Positions 23,938 through 33,900 of a stretch of 64,000 bases of DNA are shown here, piece by piece; within the stretch, counting starts at the first letter, position 1, and each line of letters opens with the position of its first letter. Source of the stretch: Henckelia pumila (taxonomy: Eukaryota > Streptophyta > Magnoliopsida > Lamiales > Gesneriaceae); assembly GCF_033568475.1 (NCBI RefSeq), contig NC_133120.1:88058151-88122150 (forward strand), read 5' to 3'. The notes below the pieces were generated by a model that was not told the origin of the DNA, ran no database searches, and saw nothing but the letters and a program-made list of their open reading frames with translations. The position numbers were made by a program, and so were the translations under genes.

Positions 23938-26582
23938 TGAAACGCCCTCTACTTCTAAATGCGGAAATTTTTTATTTTTTTTTTTTAAATAATACTATTA
24001 TACATACATGCCCATACATATATGTATATAAAATAAAATGTTAAGTATTAAATAATCTAAAGAAAATATTAAATAAATAAATTCTTAAAAATATTTCATG
24101 CATCATTTAAAATCATAAATAATGGTACTGAAAAATATAATATGCGGAATAATACTAAAATAAAACATGTTTTCAATATTCAATCATCATAAACTAAAAC
24201 TGCGACGGTCACGGGGTCCACTGCTCCGTGATCTCATACGTCCTCACCACCGGTAGGAGCTACATCAAATTCATCATGCTCACCTGCACCATATAAGCGT
24301 AGTGAGTCTAGGGGCTCAACATGTCTAATCCTTTATAACAAGGTTAAAAATAATGCATCACATAAATACTAATACATATACCTGTACATGAGCATGCATG
24401 GAAATATTTTCATAACATAAATGCTGAATCATAAATCTTACATATATCATAACTTCATTCATCATATATAACATAATTGAGCAATACATTTAAAAACCTG
24501 TAGATGGTCCTATCCATAAGTGTGACGCTCATGTGTCGACTGATCAGTCTCATAAACCAACGTACGATGGCGGTGATAAATCACCTCCTATGGTAGTAAA
24601 CTACCGAATCATATGGTGGATAACCACCCTATGGTAGTAAAACTACCGAATCATATGGTGGAAAACCACCCCTATGTCACACATACTTCAATTTCCACAA
24701 AATATTTTATTGCTCATCATTTACATAATAATATTCATAATAAATTTCATGGATGCATGCACTGAAAATTTGTCCGTAATATATATTTAATTAATTTTTC
24801 ATAATATACTTAAAATAGACTTCATGCATAAAAATAATTAAATATATATTCCGGACTTATTTATTTTTCATGGGTTGGTCCAGACTGCTGGTCTCTCTAC
24901 TAAACCCCTTAACTGACTTAAAGCCTGATAACTAACTTAAAGCCCATAATTAAATAATTAATTTTAAAAATTATAATTTTACTAAAATAAAATACTTAAA
25001 TATTATTGGGCTTAAATAAAAATATTTAGGCCCATTAACTAATTAACTCATATAAACTCATGGACTGGCCCAATAAAATCACTGACTGGCCCAAAAATTT
25101 CTATGGGCCCACGAGCCCATAAAAATTATTGGGCTAACTTAAAAATAATTTAAAAAGCCCAAATAAAATTATTTGGAGGCCCAAATAATTTTCTAACTAA
25201 TTTTAAAAGCCCAAAACCAATTAATCTCTTAATTCATTAGAAAATAAAAATACCCGAGCCCGGCCCACCTAACCCGGACCCGGACTCTACTGACCCGACC
25301 CTAGACACCCCGGACCCGACCCGGACCGCCCAGACCCGACCCAGCCCCAGCCCAGCCCAAAACCCTTCCCCAACCCGTGACCCCCTTCTCTTCCCTTTTT
25401 CTGCGCGAGCAGCAGCCCTTCCAGGGCTGCTGCCGCCTTGCTCCGGCCATGGCCGGCCGGAGCGCCGCCAGCAGGACCTTCCCAGGGTCCTGCCGGTCCT
25501 AACCCCGCAACTGGTCGGCTGGTTCATGGCCATGCATGGGCCAGCCGACCCCTCTTCCTAACAACCCTAAATCTGCACTCCCATGGACCCTAACCTGATA
25601 CAGCTCGAAACCAGCCCTTATCTAGCCTTAACCATCAAGCCAAACCCAGCATAGGGACCCTAAGGCATCCTTCTGAACCGTGTACCAGCAGCTCACCCAA
25701 CCCCATGACATAAAACGTGAACCACATGCAACAACCAAGGGAAAAACACCATAGCCGAAAGAAAATTCAATGAGTCGTGCATGCATTCAGAATTAGAGCA
25801 ACACCAACACACCAAAATCTGACCAAAAACGTTAATTAGCTTATATGGTGTTCAAACAAAGGAAAAAGACATGCCTTTCACCGAGTTTTCGATTGAAATA
25901 AGATGCTTGATGCATGTACGATGTCCGGGACGAACGGATCTTTAAACCAAACCAAAAATCTCCAAGTTTTGGTTATGGAGGCTGTTGAAATCTACTGGAA
26001 TCGTGAGAATGGGGTGGGAGAAGGAAGATGTCGGCTGATGGGGTTGGGGTGTAGGGTAGGTTTAGGTTTTTAGTTTTAAAAAAAATAATAGGTTAATAAT
26101 TAACATAAATAGTATTTAGATAATATACTAAAAAAAACTTTATTTAAAACTCCTAATAATAAAAGAAATCTGATACAAAACTCAAATCCCGAAATTTAGA
26201 CTTAAGGAATTTTTAAATATTAATAAAAATCATTAAAATGACTTATTTTGGCCAAAAATAAATTCTTAAATAAACATATAATTAAATACTAAAATTTTCT
26301 TGACAAAATATCTAAAAATAATATTTTTAAGGCTCATAAACTCATAAAATATTTTTGGCTAAATATTTCGGTATCTCGTCCGTCCACGGTCCCGTCTACG
26401 CGATCAAAACAATTAATTTCCATAAATCACGAAAATCACTAATTTTGGGTTAAATGCTAAAATAACTTAAATCATGCATATAAATCACATAATAACACAT
26501 AAATTCATTTAACCCTTATTTTAAAATTAATTTCTCCTAATTATGCATGCGGATTTACGTATTAAAATTTCTGGGTGTTACC
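23938..26582. mobile_element. 2.6 kb insertion splitting PLATZ, possibly a solo LTR
   Basis: Begins TGAAACGCCC and ends GGGTGTTACC, giving roughly inverted ends (AACGCCC against GGTGTTA) as in long gypsy-type LTRs of plants. It holds no domain. Inside are a set of small hairpins (24572-24670), pyrimidine-rich CCCGAC repeats (25250-25350) and AT-rich tails. I found no clean target duplication, so the class is uncertain. Removing it restores the PLATZ frame. Confidence 0.55.
24572..24670. repeat. Five consecutive mini-hairpins in the PLATZ insertion
   Basis: GGTGATAAATCACC (24572-24585), GGTAGTAAACTACC (24592-24605), GGTGGATAACCACC (24615-24628), GGTAGTAAAACTACC (24633-24647) and GGTGGAAAACCACC (24657-24670). 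Stems are 5-6 bp with 2-5 nt loops. The last four form two copies of a 41-42 bp tandem unit. Confidence 0.85.
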
Positions 26583-26807
26583 TCGGTGAAGACGGAGTCC
26601 GGTTCCAGCAGCGGCTGCGCCGCCGCGCTTGTGGGGTGCCTGAATCTCTCCAGCACAGCAACTACAGAAATCGTGAGGAAGAAACGGAGCAACCTGTCCA
26701 GAATCCGGTCCGGTTTGAGAGCGGCTTGCGGTCCGGTTTCGGAGATGTCGGATTCCATGATGAACCGTAGTAGGAAGGGTACCCCCCACAGGTCTCCACT
26801 TTACTGA

Positions 26808-27470
26808 TGTTTGGCGAGGGCAATTTGGGAAAGAAAAATGGCCACCCAAACTTTTGAATCTCTTTGTCCTTTTGTAGGCCTGTGATCCATTAAATACACA
26901 GTTTTTGAAAGGGCTTTCTACTCTCTCTTTCTTTTTCTTGGCAGTGGAATATCAAGGGTTTGGGTTTCAAAATTGAACTCAATCGGTTGAAAAATATTAA
27001 GTTTCGGCTGTGGAATGAGGTTAAACCGGATTAGACCCGAAACCTGGTTCGATAAAAGTAATTGAGTTCGGGTTTGGGTTGATTTCGAGTCAATCCGAGG
27101 TCGGGTTGATCCGAGATGATCTGAATATTTTTAATTATATATAATTAAATCATATTGACTATATATTTTATTTTTTGAAAAAAGTGATGTGACTATTAAA
27201 CGTACACAAAATTATTAAAAAGTTTTTTTGTTGTACAGAGAATACAAGAAGAGAGGACTTAGAGGAATTCATCTGTTAGACTTGGATGATTTGGGATAAA
27301 AGATGTCGGATTGTATACAACAGCGAGTCCAGAGATGTAAGACTTGATCCCACAAATGCATCCGATTTCTTAGAAAACCTAAACATGTGGCTTGTAATTA
27401 TACTTTCTTCTTGAATTTAATGATCTTTTTTTGGCAGGATTTTACGATTGGGTAGGTAAAAATATTAATG
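26808..27470. other. Non-coding flank of the PLATZ remnant
   Basis: Probable former 3' UTR, then a stretch of degenerate GGTTGATTCGAGTC-like words near 27000-27120 that resemble the arm of a palindromic repeat. No gene seen. Confidence 0.35.
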
Positions 27471-27474
27471 ATGG

Positions 27475-27560
27475 ATATAATGTCCTGAAATTCTTTATAA
27501 CGTTTTAAAGTTTGTTTAATTCTTTGCGCAGTTTCATAATGGTCCTCACCAACGAACAAT
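27475..27560 (-). pseudogene. atpB: Plastid atpB fragment in nuclear DNA
   Basis: Read on the minus strand, about 86 bp translate to [20 protein letters not shown] followed by EFQDII, matching the chloroplast ATP synthase beta subunit near its C-terminal third (VGEEHYETAQRVKQTL in typical plastid proteins). The plastid version fits better than the mitochondrial one (GEEHYNTARGVQ). Flanking sequence does not continue the match, so this is a small, diverged plastid-to-nucleus transfer with no function. Confidence 0.75.
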
Positions 27561-28157
27561 GCGGAGTCGAATTTGTTGATTCTCGGATACGATGTCATTT
27601 CTTAAAATCTCTCTTCTTATTCAAAATCTTTCGAATTAATTGGATCTTTTTCCACGTTCATTCAAAATTGTAATTATTATGAATTGGTCTTTATTATTAA
27701 ATTTACTTTTTAAAAAAATTGAATTTAATAATTCTTATAGAAGTAATAAATATCTATATATCTAAGTGAGTATATAGACTAACTTTCGGTAGTTGGCAAG
27801 GCCAATATATCAATCATAGTCATAGTCCAATTTTCAAAATAAATTCAACCGATCTCATTCTTCTCTTTTCATCTCGATTTCCTTTGACTGTAGAAGAATA
27901 TGTGGAGTTGAGCCACTAATTCTGTCTTTTTTTTGTTAACTTATTCATAATTCACTGCTAATATACTATACAAATGAGACTTCTATTATTTTGGTTGAAA
28001 TCTCTCATCTGATTCAAAATTGCGGTGCCAGAAATACGTCAAGGAAAGGTTCGACGAAGTTGCCTCAACGGAAAGATAATCTATCGAAGACAGGTGGGAC
28101 GACAGAAAAAGAGCAGAGTTTGTCCCAGAAAATGAAAGCGTCATATTTTAAAATAAG

Positions 28158-28308
28158 AAAATCAAAAGTCTAGATTACGATGTCTATGTACAACTGAACC
28201 AATGACTTTTTACACTATTTCAGAAACCCAAATAAGGAAACCAAAAGTCAATCTAGAATGTCTATGTACAACCAAACCAATGACTTTTTACATTATTTCA
28301 GAAACCCT
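28158..28308 (+). repeat. Imperfect tandem duplication, ~80 bp unit
   Basis: Two units share ATGTCTATGTACAAC, AACCAATGACTTTTTACA and TATTTCAGAAACCC. The first is about 28158-28229 and the second 28238-28308. Short open frames here reflect the duplication, not genes. Confidence 0.75.
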
Positions 28309-28664
28309 AAGACTCAATCGGAATCAACATTATATCCAAACTCGTTTCTCTCTTTTTGCAGACAAGCTACAAGGGAAAGCTTGAATAATCGCACCCCATT
28401 TACAAACCCGTTTCGAACAAGTGGATTTCACCGCCACCTGACCAACTTAGATTGGACGTAGATGTCAGTTTTCGCGATGAAGACAATTGATGTGGTTTAG
28501 GAGGTGTGATTCGTAATCATGAAGGCAAGATTCTAGTGGCTTTTGGATGCATTATTCAAAGATCGGACTCAAAATCATCCATGTTTACAAAAAAAAAAAA
28601 AAAAAACTTCAACAATTAACTGTTACTTTTGGTTCTATTTAGGCAGTGCAAGTTGTCACAGGAC

Positions 28665-29928
28665 CAGGGGTGGAGCTAGAAGTAGATACGAGGGGGGGCC
28701 AATTAGGGTTGTAAATGAACCAAGCCGGCTCGCGAACTTTTCGATCCGGCTAGAAAAAAATATTCGATTTGGATTCGAATTTTTCAAACTCGAGCCGAAC
28801 TCGAACATGTTTGAACTATTAGTCGAGCTGAACTCGAGCCGAAAATATATTGTCCAAAAGCTCGCGAGCCTTTATTTAATATATATATATATAAAATATA
28901 ATAAATTTATCGAAAATTCGCGAGTAGCTCGTTATTTTCGAATCAAACTCGAACTCTCTATCGAATCAAACTCGAGCCGAAAATTAAAAAAATTTCGAGC
29001 TTTGAACCGAACTTCGAATATCTCAATTCGAACTCGAGCTCGAACTCAAATACTGAAATTTTGTTATAGTTCAGCTCGGTTCGGCTCGGCTCGTTTACAG
29101 CCCCAAGTCCAATATCAAACTCGAGAAAGATCAAATATTTATTATATATAACAATAAAATTTTAAATATATTATATTAATATCAAATATTACATCAACAT
29201 TCATCATAAAAATATATAAATATATCATTATTTCTCGAATCTATTAGAATTTAAATATTCTCTTTGCAAATCACGAATATCGTCTACAACTACAAGTGAA
29301 CTATATCAGCTTTTCGAAAATTTGATTATCAATATACACCAGCAAACAATCATTAATAATTTCACCTTTCATTATATTATGAAGCATAATTATGACTATA
29401 TTTATAATATAATTACACATTTAAAAAATAAAATAATCAATATATTTCAAAATACTAAGAATCCTCTCGAGTACATATTAGAAATAAATGAAACAAATAA
29501 AGTTATTTTAAAAAACCCGTAATAAAACATTAATGACAATGGAATTTTTTTTAAAAAAATGTCTCACAAAAATTTAATATCTTTCAAGAGAGTAAAAAAA
29601 TAAAATAAAAAAACACCTTTTATTTTGTAGCCTTTAAACAAGATGGAGAGAAGAAAAGAAAAAATTAAATTAAATACCAAATATTGCATGAAAAAATTGA
29701 GATCGACATTACATATATTATGTTTCTCAGTTTTATAAAATTAATTCAAATAAATAAAAAATATATTACTATTTTGAGATTATAAATAATTATGTAAATT
29801 TTTTTGATGAAATAATAACAAAATTACAACACATATTATATACACATATATAATAAACCTAAAAAAAAAAAAAGTTGTGCCGAGGGGGGTGGGGGGAAGC
29901 CCCACTCAATAACGTGCCTCTGCCCCTG
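28665..29928. mobile_element. Non-autonomous hAT-type element with perfect 8 bp target duplication
   Basis: The element is 1,264 bp. The left end is CAGGGGTGGAGCTAGAAG; the complement of the right end is CAGGGGCAGAGGCACG. The 8 bp target duplication CACAGGAC is exact at 28657-28664 and 29929-29936. A CAGGG terminus plus an 8 bp duplication is diagnostic of hAT transposons. There is no transposase frame; the interior is AT-rich and carries a palindromic repeat at 28704-29103. It inserted into the RNase H remnant. Confidence 0.87.
28704..29103. repeat. Palindromic MITE-like repeat nested in the hAT element
   Basis: Left end GGGTTGTAAATGAACC, right end CGTTTACAGCCCC: near-perfect inverted ends with GAGCTCG/CTCGAGC-rich arms around an AT core. 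Its architecture and 400 bp length parallel the element at 877-1276, but the sequence differs. The left flank ends TA and the right flank begins AA, so a TA duplication would need one mutation. Confidence 0.65.
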
Positions 29929-30110
29929 CACAGGACCTTCGAGATTTTTGAGTTATGCTGGATGATATGCGTCAAAGATTATTTTAATGAGTTATGCATT
30001 AGATATTATTTATATTTCTCATGTAAGGATAACGACTAATGTTGTAGATCACTTTCTTGTGAAATTCACTTGTTCCTCCCCCAAACCTTTATTTGGGCGC
30101 CATAGAGTTT

Positions 30111-30615
30111 TCTGTCTTGGTTAGTTAATATTGCAACGATAGACAAAAATTTTTTTTTCAGTACACAGACAATTCTATTCATTAATAAACGTTACAAGTT
30201 TTCTTCATAAAAAAAAAATACCAACCTTTCACACTTAATAAGTTAATATGTAAGACACACACACACATATTGTTCCAAATATATATATATATATATATAA
30301 TATGAAGGATATTGATAATGATATGCGAGAATGTTTTTTTGATGCATGCAAAAAAATACATATATATATATATTATAAGAATGATATTGATAATGATACG
30401 CGAGAATGTTATGTTGATATATGCAATATGTCATAGTAAACTACATATGATATATATAATTATTATGAGTTGGATTTGAATGACGTAGGGTCGCAAACCA
30501 TAATAATATAGATAAAAAATTTTATGAGACGGTTTCAAGGGTCATTTTTTTTAGACGAGTATTTTATATGAGTTATCCATTAAAAAATATTACATTTTAT
30601 GCCAAAAATATTACG

Positions 30616-30666
<51 letters not shown>

Positions 30667-30948
30667 GGATTGACTCGTCTCACAGATGATACCGATTCAC
30701 AGAAGTGTTTCTCAATAATATAATATTACTATGAGTTGGATGTAATTTACTTGAACTGAACTTAATAAGTCGTTATTTCAAAAAAATAAAATAAAATAAG
30801 TCATTACAGAAAAAAAAGAAGAAATTAATAAGGCATAAAAAATATTTTATTTTATTAACATTCAAACAATCAAATAATTTGACGTTATCGTTGACTGTCT
30901 GAGAAGTTTAAACCTACCGACGGAGCTTGTTCTTCAGCCAACACTTTC
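30111..30948. repeat. Microsatellites and short duplications upstream of the AHAS subunit
   Basis: A CA run near 30251-30266, AT runs at 30281-30299, a 75 bp duplication (GATATTGATAATGATA starting at 30308 and again at 30383) and a perfect TA run at about 30616-30662. A fragment of a common repeat with GAGACGGTTTCA and GACTCGTCTCACAG flanks the TA run. The last ~150 bp before 30949 should hold the core promoter and 5' UTR of the AHAS subunit gene. Confidence 0.75.
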
Positions 30949-33900
30949 ATGGCGGCCGTGTCAGCACATTCGACCCAACTACGTTCATCCGCGGTGCCGA
31001 ATGATCCCATTCCCAAAAGCAACAGCATCAATTTAAGCTATGTGAAATCCTCAATTCGCCAAAGGAGATTCGCAGTGTGTGCTCTGAGTGCAAATGACGA
31101 TCATAAGCAGCACAGCGACGCCGTTCTCTCCGTTTCGGATACTCCCACTGCCACCAATTCCACCTCCAGACCAAGGTATTATGGTTATTTCTAATCTCTG
31201 TTCCCAACTTTTTTTTTTCATCTGTTCGATTTGAGATTATAGAAACGAATTGGTTAGTGGTAACCCGTCACTAACTGCTGCATTCGTTGTTGCCTATCTT
31301 TTGCTACGAGCAGAAAGTAGATAGATTTAGATAAATGGCGTCAAATCATGGGATGCATTCGAATATATGCCGTCACAAAACTATGATTGTGGCGTTCTGT
31401 GAAGTTAAAATGTGTTTATATTGGTAGGACTACAATAACTGTTTCCTTTGAGAAGAGATTAACGTTGGCTCGAAGGAAGTTGATACTTTGTTGCTAGAGG
31501 AGGAAGTTGACTCTTGAGAGCAATATTATGAGCCTGTTTGGTTTAAAAATACACTTTTCTTAAAAATTGTAGTGTACAGTTACAAAAGTAGTATTAAAAA
31601 ACACTTTAAAAAGTTTTTTTTAGAAGCTAGTACTAGTATTTATAACTTTTGGGCTTTTGTTTCCAATGATATTTTAAGGTAGTATTTGAGAGAGCTTTTA
31701 GGAAGCACTTCTCAGCTTTTTCTTAATAAAATTTTGTAAATTTTGAAATTTTTGTTAAAAAAAAGCTGAGAAGTGATTCCTAGAAGCTCTCCAAAATCCT
31801 ACCTATAAGTAAAAAGCAAAAGCACTTTTACGAAATTTATCCCAAAATCGCTTCTGTTTTTTTTTTTTAAAACTTAAAACTCTTAAAAAAGTTGAACTCA
31901 TTTAAACATTTTTTAAGTTACAGCTTATCTATCCGGTCTATATCTTCGTATTAAAGGACTCTCTTGTTCTCTTTATGATTCTCAGAATATAGTCGTGTCA
32001 AATTAAACATTATTTGATTATTTTCGTCTGGAAGAGGTGGAGTTTTATGTACTTGTTTTCATTTGTTTGCCCCTTGCGGTCATCAACTCTTCTGCATGAA
32101 ATCATCATGTTTTCTTGGATTCTTTTTCATATGTCATCAAGTCTTCTGCATGAAATCATCATGTTTTCTTAGATGCTTTTTTTTCACATGACTAAACTGT
32201 AAACTGACTATCAGAGACGCATATTCAGGGTAAAACGTCACACAATTTCAGTGTTTGTTGGTGATGAAAGTGGAATGATCAATCGTATTGCTGGAGTTTT
32301 TGCTAGGAGAGGATACAATATCGAATCCCTTGCAGTTGGGCTAAACAAGGACAAGGCTCTCTTCACAGTAGTAGTATCTGGGACTGAAAAGGTTCTACAA
32401 CAAGTTATGGAACAACTTCAAAAGCTCGTGAATGTATTGAAGGTCGTGATCTTTTCTTAATCTTCCATGATATTTTTCATTTGACATGCCCTTCATGCTA
32501 CCATACAAGTCAATCTTGACCGGATGTTCAGGTGGCACTGGACTAACTATCTTTTTCCTGACTTCATTTAATATCTTATTGATTACTGCTGTCTTCTGTT
32601 AAGTGAATTCTTGATCTTTTTATGTCAAGTTTCAAATAAGGCTGCCATATTCATCATAAACACTTTTTAAAGATCTACATTTATTAGAAATTCTTCTTCC
32701 ATTTGATTTCTAATTCTTATGAAGATAACAGGTTGAAGATATCTCAAAGGTACCCCAAGTGGAACGGGAATTGATGCTGATTAAAATCAACTCGGATCCA
32801 AAATATCGAGCAGAGGTAGTTATACTAGGTTGAAATTTCTGTACTACTTTAATTCTTGTTGATAATTGAGTAATCTCACAGCCATCTCGTTTCTGTGTGT
32901 GATCGACAAATTTTATGTGTTTCTTTATTTTCTATTCCAGGTCATGTGGTTGGTGGACATATTCAGGGCAAAAATTGTGGACATCTCGGATCATGCATTG
33001 ACGATTGAGGTGATTTCTATTTCAGAGAAGTATATCTATCGCATTTATCATGTAGCAGAATGACAGTAGCGTAAGCTGCCAACTATGTGCACCAACCTAT
33101 TTGGTGGAGTTGTTTTAAAATTTCTTGTTTTGCTTTATGTTATATCTGACATAGTTTAATGGATAGATCAGGGCCCAGGTTTATTTTTGTCTATAATTTT
33201 CTTTTTGGTGCCGGATTTTAATGTCTTATCATCAATCAAATGCTCTTGGTAGAATTTGCTATTATTCTTGTGACAGTGTTTTTGAGATACGCTAACATGT
33301 ATGATTGGAATGTTATCAAATTCTCGACGTAGGTAACTGGAGATCCTGGGAAGATGGTCGCTGTCGAAAGAAACCTGAGAAACTTTGGAATAATAGAGAT
33401 TGCCAGGACAGGAAAGGTGAACAAAATGAATAACAGAGAGAAAATGTTTGCTTTTCTGCTTGATGTGATCTGATGTCCGTGGTTTCGAATTTAGATTGCC
33501 TTGAGAAGAGAAAATATGGGGGAATCTGCTCCTTTTTGGAGGTTCTCTGCCGCTTCGTATCCAGATCTCGAAGATGCAAGGCAAGTTGATACTGTTTTGA
33601 AGACTATAGAGAAAATTCCAAACGTAGAATCCGATACATCTGTAAAGGTATGCTAGTTTACTAATTCTCTGTGTCCATTCTGTCCGCTGATGTTGTTTTG
33701 ATGTTAACTCGCCTTCTACTACGGGCTTTGAGATCTGACATGAGTATCCAATCGAGTTTCATGGATTTTGAAAATAAGACTTGGTTGATTGGAAGGAGTT
33801 TCCATCAAGTTTATGCCCGATCATATAAAAATTTATTGTCTTATGGCTAGGATAGTAGTATGTGCCGACACGGTTGTTTTGGAAATATATAAGAAAGTTC

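Larger units (their letters stand above)
23561..26807 (+). pseudogene. PLATZ zinc-binding protein gene remnant, 5' truncated and interrupted
   Basis: C-terminal half of a PLATZ protein, a plant family of AT-rich-DNA-binding transcription factors. Exon pieces: 23561-23620 (CITCDRNLQESYLFCSVSCK, the second Cys cluster), 23658-23693 (NLLRVPRNSQYL), 23812-23937 (LESGGKLSMYLRKCEFLALP through MTPDSVLEPD) and 26583-26807 (SVKTESGSSS, TATTEIVRKKRSNLS, ending RKGTPHRSPLY). The introns keep GT-AG ends. Joining GAC at 23935-23937 to TCG at 26583 restores the frame; the TGA at 23938 belongs to the inserted DNA. The N-terminal B-box-like half is not upstream; a stop precedes Cys at 23561. I infer a dead gene, broken twice. 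The family call rests on motif memory. Confidence 0.72.
28431..30110 (+). pseudogene. RNase H-like remnant of a LINE-type element, split by a hAT element
   Basis: At 28431-28556 one frame reads PPPDQLRLDVDVSFRDEDN, stop, CGLGGVIRNHEGKILVAFG. This is the start of the plant RNase H-type domain (RVT_3) found at the ends of LINE polyproteins and in stray copies. Sequence after the hAT insertion (29937 on) still reads NVVDHFLVKFTCSSPKPLFG near 30030-30090, like the end of that domain. There is one in-frame TGA and much decay between. It is non-functional. Confidence 0.6.

Noticed and set aside
23470-23940. A 156-codon open frame starting at 23470
   Set aside because: It reads through two introns of the PLATZ remnant; the coding pieces are in the spliced frame and only the last part coincides.
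25237-25533. A 98-codon Gly/Arg-rich minus-strand frame
   Set aside because: Caused by CCCGAC repeats in the inserted LTR-like DNA.
28543-29151. A 202-codon open frame on the plus strand
   Set aside because: It runs through the hAT end and the GAGCTCG-rich palindrome; its Ser/Glu/Arg-rich product reflects the repeat.
30243-30434. Tyr/His-rich minus-strand frame
   Set aside because: Translated microsatellite and 75 bp duplication.
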